Assembly (NCBI GenBank): GCA_900754115.1
Contig: CAAEBM010000021.1
Span: forward strand, 1 to 48,149
DNA length: 48,149 bases
Reading direction: 5' to 3'
DNA from: Bacilli bacterium
GTDB lineage: Bacteria; Bacillota_I; Bacilli_A; RFN20; CAG-631
Position 1 is the stretch's first letter. Each line of letters starts with the position of its first letter. The notes below the pieces were generated by a model. It was not told the origin of the DNA and searched no databases. It saw only the letters and a list, made by a program, of their open reading frames with translations. Made by a program: the position numbers and the translations under genes. Of the stretch, positions 42,493 to 48,149 are shown one piece after another.

Positions 42493-43026
42493 ATGAGTAT
42501 AGGAGAAAAGATTAGGCATTTACGAACAATTTGCCAATTGACGCAAGAAGAATTGGCTGATCGATGTGATTTGACAAAAGGCTTTATTAGTCAATTAGAA
42601 AATGATTTAAATAGCCCATCTATTAGTACCTTAACCGATATTTTAAATGCTTTAGGGACAAATTTAAAAGAATTTTTTGCTGATGATGAAGAAGAAAAAA
42701 TTGTCTTTACCCAAGAGGATTATTTTCAAACTGAAAATACAAATCATTCCATTACTTGGCTGGTTCCTAATGCCCAAAAAAACGAAATGGAGCCTATTTT
42801 ATTAGAGTTAGAACCTAATAGCGAATTAACTGTAGATATGCCTCATGAAGGACAAGAATTTGGGTATGTTTTAGAAGGAACAATTGTTGTTGTATTAGCC
42901 AAAAAGCAATACAAAGTAAAAAAAGGAGAAACTTTTTATTACGAAACAAATAAACCACACTACTTGAAAAATACACAAAACAAAAAAGCAAAAGTAATTT
43001 GGGTATCTAGCCCACCAAATTTTTAA
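42493..43026 (+). CDS. XRE-family regulator with C-terminal cupin domain
   Basis: This protein of 177 residues has an N-terminal helix-turn-helix (about 5-60: IRHLRTICQLTQEELADRCDLTKGFISQLENDLNSPSI) and a C-terminal cupin domain (about 105-175: EFGYVLEGTIVVVLAKKQYKVKKGETFYYETNKPHYLKN). Regulators of this PuuR type sense small ligands and often sit first in polyamine transport operons. The potABCD-like genes follow directly (13-nt gap), so it probably tunes the operon to polyamine levels. The ATG follows AAGGAGGGG. Confidence 0.9.
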   Translation: MSIGEKIRHLRTICQLTQEELADRCDLTKGFISQLENDLNSPSISTLTDILNALGTNLKEFFADDEEEKIVFTQEDYFQTENTNHSITWLVPNAQKNEMEPILLELEPNSELTVDMPHEGQEFGYVLEGTIVVVLAKKQYKVKKGETFYYETNKPHYLKNTQNKKAKVIWVSSPPNF

Positions 43027-43039
43027 AGGAGTATATAAA

Positions 43040-44533
43040 ATGGCAAAGGAAAAAATTATTGAACTCATCAATGTGTCAAAACAATATGATGATACGACGG
43101 TAGTCGAAAATTTTAACTTGTATATCAATAAAGGAGAATTTGTAACTTTTTTAGGCCCATCTGGCTGTGGGAAAACGACAACTTTAAGAATGATTGCTGG
43201 CTTTGAATTGCCAACGACAGGGAAAATTTTGTTAAATAATCAAGATATTACACAAATTCCTCCACATAAAAGACCGGTTAATACAGTGTTTCAACGTTAT
43301 GCATTGTTTCCTCATTTAGATGTTTATGATAACATCGCCTTTGGATTAAAATTAAAACGCGTTCCTAATGAAAAAAAGCCAGGGAAAATGCGTAAATTAA
43401 CTTCTGCTGAAATTGATAAAAAAGTAACAGCAGCTTTAAAAATTGTCGATTTGGAAGAATTTGAAGATCGTGATATTGCAACTTTATCTGGTGGGCAACA
43501 ACAACGGGTTGCCATTGCAAGAGCAATTGTCAATGAACCAGAAATCTTACTATTAGATGAACCACTTGGAGCTTTGGATTTAAAAATGAGAAAAGATATG
43601 CAATTAGAATTAAAGGAAATGCATAAAAAACTAGGTATTACTTTTATTTATGTCACGCATGATCAAGAAGAAGCTTTAACCATGTCTGATACAATTGTAG
43701 TCATGAATGATGGTGTGATTCAACAAATTGGAAAACCATTAGATATTTATAATGAACCAGCAAATGCTTTTGTTGCTGACTTTATCGGAGAAAGTAACAT
43801 TTATTCAGGGACAATCTTATCATCTTCTACCGTTCGTTTTTTGAATCACAACTTTAAATGTGTTGATAAATTTGAAAAGAATGAAAAAGTCGATGTTGTT
43901 GTACGTCCAGAAGATGTGCGTTTAGTTGAAGAAAGTGAAGGTATGGTTAGTGGGGTTTTAATTAGTAAAATCTTTAAAGGTGTGCATTATGAATATATCA
44001 TGATGATTGGGAAAAACGAAGTGGTCATTCAAGACACACGTGATTTTGAAATCAATCAAAAAATGGGAATCATTATTGAACCTGATTTAATCCATATTAT
44101 GCATAAAGATTTCACTAGCAATGTCTATGATGGATATATTACAAAAAATAATACCGTTGTCTTTGCTGAAGGGGAATTTGAATGTGATGTCACCCAACTA
44201 TTTCCAAACTCTCATTTAAATGAAGAAGGATATTTAATTGATGAAAATGGAAATTCTCATGATTTGACTGATTGTGATGTCAAAGTAGAAGTCGGTTTGT
44301 CTGATATTGAAATTATTGATAATGAAGAAGATGGTGTTGTCAGTGGAGAAATCATTTCAATTTTATATAAAGGGGACCATTATCAAGTCATTATTCGTAC
44401 GGAAGAAGAGGATGACTTTGTCGTGGATACGGAATATACTTGGAATGAATTTGATAGAGTCAGTGTAAAAATTCCTGCTTCAAAGATTAAGTTGACTTTA
44501 AAGCATGAGGTGAATAATCATGAAAAAAATTAG
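43040..44533 (+). CDS. potA: spermidine/putrescine ABC transporter ATPase PotA, with duplicated TOBE-like region
   Basis: The ATPase domain (about 1-235) has Walker A GPSGCGKTT, Q-loop FQRYALFPHL, signature LSGGQQQR (about 150), Walker B ILLLDEPLGALD and switch His THDQ. PotA is usually 350-380 residues; this one has 497. The extra length comes from the regulatory C-terminus: a TOBE-like segment from about 303 (SGVLISKIFKGVHYEYIMM) and a second from about 435 (SGEIISILYKGDHYQVIIR), separated by an acidic stretch. It overlaps potB by 14 nt. Confidence 0.93.
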   Translation: MAKEKIIELINVSKQYDDTTVVENFNLYINKGEFVTFLGPSGCGKTTTLRMIAGFELPTTGKILLNNQDITQIPPHKRPVNTVFQRYALFPHLDVYDNIAFGLKLKRVPNEKKPGKMRKLTSAEIDKKVTAALKIVDLEEFEDRDIATLSGGQQQRVAIARAIVNEPEILLLDEPLGALDLKMRKDMQLELKEMHKKLGITFIYVTHDQEEALTMSDTIVVMNDGVIQQIGKPLDIYNEPANAFVADFIGESNIYSGTILSSSTVRFLNHNFKCVDKFEKNEKVDVVVRPEDVRLVEESEGMVSGVLISKIFKGVHYEYIMMIGKNEVVIQDTRDFEINQKMGIIIEPDLIHIMHKDFTSNVYDGYITKNNTVVFAEGEFECDVTQLFPNSHLNEEGYLIDENGNSHDLTDCDVKVEVGLSDIEIIDNEEDGVVSGEIISILYKGDHYQVIIRTEEEDDFVVDTEYTWNEFDRVSVKIPASKIKLTLKHEVNNHEKN

Positions 44534-45314
44534 ATTTAGTCGGAAGCAATTAGCAATTCCTTATGCATTATTTTTAGTTTTATTTGTCATTTTACCTTTA
44601 TTATTAATTGTATATTATGCCTTTACGATTGATAATCATTTCAGTTTTGTCAACTTTGGAAAATTTTTCAGTGATGGAACAAAAATTAATACTTTACTAA
44701 TTAGTTTAGTCATTGGAGCATTAAATACCATTATTTGTTTGATAATCGGCTATCCTATTGCTTATCTTTTAGCCAATAAAAAATATAATTCAAATAAAGT
44801 GATTGTCATGTTATTTATTATGCCAATGTGGATTAACTTTGTTTTAAGAACTGCAGCAACGCGTGATTTGTTGACGGCAATTGGCATTAAAGGTGGAAAT
44901 ATGCCTTATTTAGCCGTGATGATAGGAATGGTTTACAATTATCTTCCCTTTGTGATTTTACCTCTTTATTCAACGATGTTAAAAATGGATAAAAGTGTGA
45001 TTGAAGCTTCTTCTGATTTAGGAGCAAAACCTCATCAAACTTTTATTAAAACGATTATTCCAATGTCTATGCCTGGAATTATAAGTGCAGCAACAATGGT
45101 TTTTATGCCTACAATGTCATCTTTTGTCATCTCTGATATTTTAGGGGAAAGAAAAATTCAATTATTAGGTAATTTGATTGATTTAAATTTCAATCATAGT
45201 TTATGGAATAATGGAAGTACGATTGCATTAATTATGTTAGTTATTATTGGAATTAGTATGCTCTTTACTAAAAATGTGAAAAAAGAAGGGCATACAAGAG
45301 GTGGATTATGGTAA
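44520..45314 (+). CDS. potB: spermidine/putrescine ABC transporter permease PotB
   Basis: This permease of 264 residues has six membrane helices. The EAA-type coupling loop EASSDLGAKPHQTFIKTIIPMSMPGI contacts the ATPase. A GAGGTG site lies 9 nt before the ATG, inside the end of potA, so translation is coupled. The first 20 residues are basic (MKKIRFSRKQLAIPYALFLV). It forms the transmembrane pore with PotC. Confidence 0.93.
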   Translation: MKKIRFSRKQLAIPYALFLVLFVILPLLLIVYYAFTIDNHFSFVNFGKFFSDGTKINTLLISLVIGALNTIICLIIGYPIAYLLANKKYNSNKVIVMLFIMPMWINFVLRTAATRDLLTAIGIKGGNMPYLAVMIGMVYNYLPFVILPLYSTMLKMDKSVIEASSDLGAKPHQTFIKTIIPMSMPGIISAATMVFMPTMSSFVISDILGERKIQLLGNLIDLNFNHSLWNNGSTIALIMLVIIGISMLFTKNVKKEGHTRGGLW

Positions 45315-46129
45315 AAAAAGTTGCAGCAAAAATATATATATGGCTTGTATTATTTATCATGTATGCTCCGATTTTATTGTTAGTCGTTTACAGTTTTCAA
45401 AATACGCAATATATTAATTTACATCATTTTTCAAGACTAAGTGGTTCTTTATATGGGCAATTATTTGCAAATGAAGAAATCATGACTGCCTTATGGAATA
45501 CGATTTTGATTGCTGTTGCTAGTGCAGTCGTTTCTACAATTTTAGGAACGCTTGGAGCAATTGGAATTTTTTATAGTCGTAAAAAAGTAAAAAAGACTTT
45601 GAGTGCAATTAATCAAATTCCAATTTTAAATGCAGAAATTGTTACTGCTTTATCTTTAACAATTTTGTTTACAGCTTTAAAAAGTTTATTAGGATTAGAA
45701 TTTGGATTTTTTACTTTATTAGTTGGACATGTCGTTTTGACCGTACCTTTTGTAGTTTTAAGTGTCATTCCAAAACTACAACAAATGGATGGAAATATTT
45801 ATGAAGCAGCTCTTGATTTAGGAGCTACACCTAATTATGCTCTTTTAAAAGTCGTTTTACCAGAAATTATACCAGGAATTGTGTCAGGATTTTTATTATC
45901 CATTACACTATCTTTAGATGATTATATCATTACAGCTTTTACAAAAAGTGATAGTTTTACAACACTTAGTACTTATGTGTATGGTGTAACTGCAAAAGGG
46001 CCTCTTCCAGCGGAATTAAGAGCATTGACCACCTTAATTTTTGTAGTAATTTTGATTGGACTTCTCGTTTATAACTTTGTGATGTCTAAAAGAATGAAAG
46101 TAAAATCAAAAAGGAGAGTGAGAGTATGA
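45308..46129 (+). CDS. potC: spermidine/putrescine ABC transporter permease PotC
   Basis: This second permease has 273 residues and six membrane helices, with the EAA loop EAALDLGATPNYALLKVVLPEIIPGI and the PotC-typical SLDDYIITAF segment. Its start overlaps the potB stop by 7 nt and its stop overlaps the potD start by 4 nt (ATGA). With PotB it forms the polyamine channel. Confidence 0.93.
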   Translation: MVKKVAAKIYIWLVLFIMYAPILLLVVYSFQNTQYINLHHFSRLSGSLYGQLFANEEIMTALWNTILIAVASAVVSTILGTLGAIGIFYSRKKVKKTLSAINQIPILNAEIVTALSLTILFTALKSLLGLEFGFFTLLVGHVVLTVPFVVLSVIPKLQQMDGNIYEAALDLGATPNYALLKVVLPEIIPGIVSGFLLSITLSLDDYIITAFTKSDSFTTLSTYVYGVTAKGPLPAELRALTTLIFVVILIGLLVYNFVMSKRMKVKSKRRVRV

Positions 46130-47613
46130 AAAAATATTTTTCATTATCAATTTTGCTTACAATGATGAGTTTCTTTGCTGTCAGTTGTAAAGGGACGGAT
46201 GAAAGTAAAGCAAAATCAAATGTTTTAAGAATTTATAATTGGCAAGATTATATTTTTGAAGGTGATGATGAAAATGATGCTGTCATCGATCAATTCAAAG
46301 ATTATTATTATGAAACTTATGGGAAAAAAATTGAAGTTGAATACTATACCTTTGAAACAAATGAAAATATGTTAAATGTTTTAAAGACAGGAAAATCAAC
46401 GTATGATTTGATTTGTCCATCTGATTATACGATTCAAAAAATGATAAAAGAAGGTATGGTTGAACCATTAGACATGAGTTTATTAGACAATTATACAAAC
46501 TATGCCTCTCCTTATATTAAAGATTTATTTGATGATAGTAAAACTTTAAATGAAAAGCAAGAGGAAGTAAGTTGGTCTGATTATTCTATTCCTTATATGT
46601 GGGGAACAATGGGATTTATGTATGATCCTGAAATGATTGCAAATGAAGAAGATGTGAAAAGTTGGAATGTCATTTGGAATAAAGATTATAAAGGACTTAG
46701 CACTTTAAAAGATAGTGTTCGTGATACTTATTGTGCCGCAGTGTTTTATATTTATCAAGATGAATTAAACGAATGGAATCAAAAATATTTAGATAAAGAA
46801 ATCACCGCTTCTGAATATACGAGTAAAATTACAGAAATCATGAATCGAAAAGATGATAAGACCATTAAAAAAGTAGAGGAAGCATTGCAACTTGCAAAAG
46901 ATAATATTTATGGTTTTGAAGTAGATAGTGGAAAAAGTGATATTGTTACTGGCAAAATTGCAATTAATTTTTGTTGGAGTGGTGATGCTGTCTATTCCAT
47001 GGATTGTGCGGAAGAAGAAAGTGATAAATACTTGAATTATGTCGTTCCAAAAGAAGGAAGTAATGTTTGGTTTGATGGATGGGTTATTCCTAAAAATGGG
47101 AATACAAAATTAGCTCATGAGTTTTTAAACTTTTTATGTGATCCTGCTATTGCTTGTTTGAACATGAATGAAATTGGTTATACTAGTGCAATTGCTGGGG
47201 ATGAAATTCTTGAAATGGTCAAAGATTGGTATCAACCAGAATTATCAGAAGAAGAAATGATTCAAGGAGTTGAAGATGGAACGTTATATGAATGGGATTT
47301 GAGTTATTTCTTTGGAGATAGTGTTGAAGACTCAGCAATTATTTATACTGAAGAATTAGATCGTCAATTGACGGCACAATATCCTGATGAAGAAACGATT
47401 ATTAAATGTGCGATTATGGAAGATTTTGGCGAAGAAAATTCAAAAATATTAGAAATGTGGGCACGAGCAAAAAGTGATAATGTTCCTATTTGGGCATGGA
47501 TATTTATTGGGCTAGTTATCGTTGGTGGTGGAACGATGATTACCATTAATAAAGTAAATAAACATGTGCGGAATAAAAGAATTCAACAAAAAAAACAAGC
47601 TACTAGTCATTAA
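46126..47613 (+). CDS. potD: polyamine-binding lipoprotein PotD with extra C-terminal membrane anchor
   Basis: This 495-residue substrate-binding protein delivers polyamines to PotBC. The signal peptide ends FAVSC (lipid Cys21). The binding fold shows LRIYNWQDYI, DLICPSDYTIQKMIKEGMVEPLD, VSWSDYSIPYMWGTMGFMYD and NVWFDGWVIPKNG, with Trp and Asp residues typical of PotD. PotD is usually about 350 residues; this one has a longer C-terminal region and a second anchor, the helix VPIWAWIFIGLVIVGGGTMI (about 454-473), followed by a basic cytoplasmic tail. Lipid plus helix anchoring is unusual. A terminator (47616-47643) follows. Confidence 0.92.
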   Translation: MKKYFSLSILLTMMSFFAVSCKGTDESKAKSNVLRIYNWQDYIFEGDDENDAVIDQFKDYYYETYGKKIEVEYYTFETNENMLNVLKTGKSTYDLICPSDYTIQKMIKEGMVEPLDMSLLDNYTNYASPYIKDLFDDSKTLNEKQEEVSWSDYSIPYMWGTMGFMYDPEMIANEEDVKSWNVIWNKDYKGLSTLKDSVRDTYCAAVFYIYQDELNEWNQKYLDKEITASEYTSKITEIMNRKDDKTIKKVEEALQLAKDNIYGFEVDSGKSDIVTGKIAINFCWSGDAVYSMDCAEEESDKYLNYVVPKEGSNVWFDGWVIPKNGNTKLAHEFLNFLCDPAIACLNMNEIGYTSAIAGDEILEMVKDWYQPELSEEEMIQGVEDGTLYEWDLSYFFGDSVEDSAIIYTEELDRQLTAQYPDEETIIKCAIMEDFGEENSKILEMWARAKSDNVPIWAWIFIGLVIVGGGTMITINKVNKHVRNKRIQQKKQATSH

Positions 47614-47615
47614 TG

Positions 47616-47650
47616 AAAAGAATGGAAAAAAATCCATTCTTTTTACTTTT
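47616..47650 (+). terminator. pot operon terminator
   Basis: AAAAGAATGGA / TCCATTCTTTT with a 6-nt loop, then TTACTTTTT. Confidence 0.9.
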
Positions 47651-47699
47651 TAATATAAATATGATATAATAATCATGCTTGAAAAAAGCATACTATTAT

Positions 47700-48066
47700 G
47701 GGGGTGTCTTGGTTTCGACGGGAATACGTTTGGTATGGAGTGCAGTCGGCTGATCTCGTTAACGATCACCAAAAAATATCTGGAAACAGAACACAAAATT
47801 ACGCTTTCGCTGCTTAATTAAGCCATTTGTCCCATTAATCGGGAAGCAAGCCATCACTTAAAACTGGATCTCTAAGTTTTAAACTGGTGCAATAAGAGAG
47901 AATAAGGATATAAGATATCTATAATTATATCTCGAAAAAAATATAGATTAGCTCAAGTTTATTTGTTTGCTTTTTCAACTTGAGTGAAACTTGAAAGCAA
48001 ACTAAACTGTAGGACTCTGTATGGGACGATTTTCGGACGCGGGTTCAAATCCCGTCACCTCCACCA
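47700..48066 (+). ncRNA. ssrA: transfer-messenger RNA (tmRNA)
   Basis: The 5' end GGGGGTGTCTTGGTTTCGACGG and the 3' end GGTTCAAATCCCGTCACCTCCACCA form the tRNA-like domain (acceptor GGGGGTG/CACCTCC, with encoded CCA). The tag frame ends RTQNYAFAA followed by TAA (47815-47817); upstream it reads VNDHQKISGN, the exact resume codon (near 47758-47763) being uncertain. It frees stalled ribosomes and tags the peptides for proteolysis. The pattern NYAFA at the tag end is like that of mycoplasmas. Pseudoknots follow the tag. A TATAAT box lies about 30 nt upstream, so a short 5' leader is probably processed. Confidence 0.95.
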
Positions 48067-48137
48067 TGTAATAAAGCCTAAAAGGCTATTTTGCCTTTAA
48101 AGTCCTAAAAAACGTAAGTATTTTAGGGCTTTTTTAG
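48063..48137 (+). terminator. tmRNA terminator cassette
   Basis: Two hairpins: AAAGGC/GCCTTT and CCTAAAA/TTTTAGG with a T6 run. It is nearly identical over 74 nt to the cassette behind tRNA-Pro (22242-22315), and shares its first hairpin with that behind tRNA-His. Confidence 0.85.
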
Positions 48138-48149
48138 TTGTTGAAGTTG

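Overview
The window is AT-rich bacterial chromosome that uses the standard genetic code: TGA is a true stop, for example at the ends of recG and csoR. Strong AGGAGG-type ribosome binding sites, TTGACA/TATAAT promoters, CIRCE heat-shock operators and a fakA-recG-acpP order like that of Bacillus all point to a low-GC Bacillota/Mycoplasmatota relative. A gut Erysipelotrichia- or RF39-like organism is my guess. The tmRNA tag ending in NYAFAA fits this, but the species cannot be fixed from the sequence.

Layout. 1-3.7 kb: an unknown 5'-partial gene, then a minus-strand run of a PH-domain membrane protein, an F420-ligase-like protein and an SGNH-hydrolase lipoprotein. 4.3-10.0 kb: a decayed integrative element with integrase-arm-like TGACAGCAA repeats at both ends. 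It carries an unknown gene, a GGCC-type (HaeIII-like) restriction-modification pair with both genes broken, an excisionase-like gene and a tyrosine integrase that is stopped before its catalytic tyrosine. 10-11.2 kb: three minus-strand tRNA genes (the Thr copy looks decayed), a small monooxygenase and rpmB. 11.3-15.6 kb: housekeeping fakA, recG, acpP and tRNA-Ile. 15.6-18 kb: clpB without its N-domain, under two CIRCE sites, and tRNA-His. 18-19.6 kb: an accessory islet with a Fic protein fused to a winged HTH, between fragments of broken genes. 19.7-25.1 kb: a Na/phosphate cotransporter, two acetyltransferases (one frameshifted), tRNA-Pro, a small membrane protein and an ABC transporter.

25.2-28.1 kb: copper homeostasis (csoR-copA, with a C-terminal CopZ-like domain that retains its own ribosome binding site). 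28.1-33.4 kb: two small membrane proteins and a MarR-controlled heterodimeric ABC exporter. 33.5-39.2 kb: a DUF1846 protein, a GH26-like lipoprotein, and a NatA/NatB-type ABC pair behind a promoter with a G7 tract in its spacer. 39.3-41.7 kb: an ArsR/CadC-type regulator with a Zn/Cd P-type ATPase. 41.7-47.6 kb: a folate cyclodeaminase-like enzyme and a five-gene polyamine uptake operon (XRE-cupin regulator, potA, potB, potC, potD). 47.7-48.1 kb: the complete tmRNA gene.

Most of the window is ordinary chromosome concerned with metal, polyamine, phosphate and drug transport. The most interesting signals are the in-frame internal start for a separate CopZ inside copA, the poly-G promoter spacer, the 8-bp tandem duplication that switches off the DNA methyltransferase, the Fic protein whose promoter holds a dyad between -35 and -10, the doubly anchored PotD, and a terminator cassette repeated behind three stable RNA genes. 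I found no CRISPR array and no intact undescribed defence system. The nearest candidate is the unrecognised gene at 4558-5430 beside the broken restriction-modification genes.
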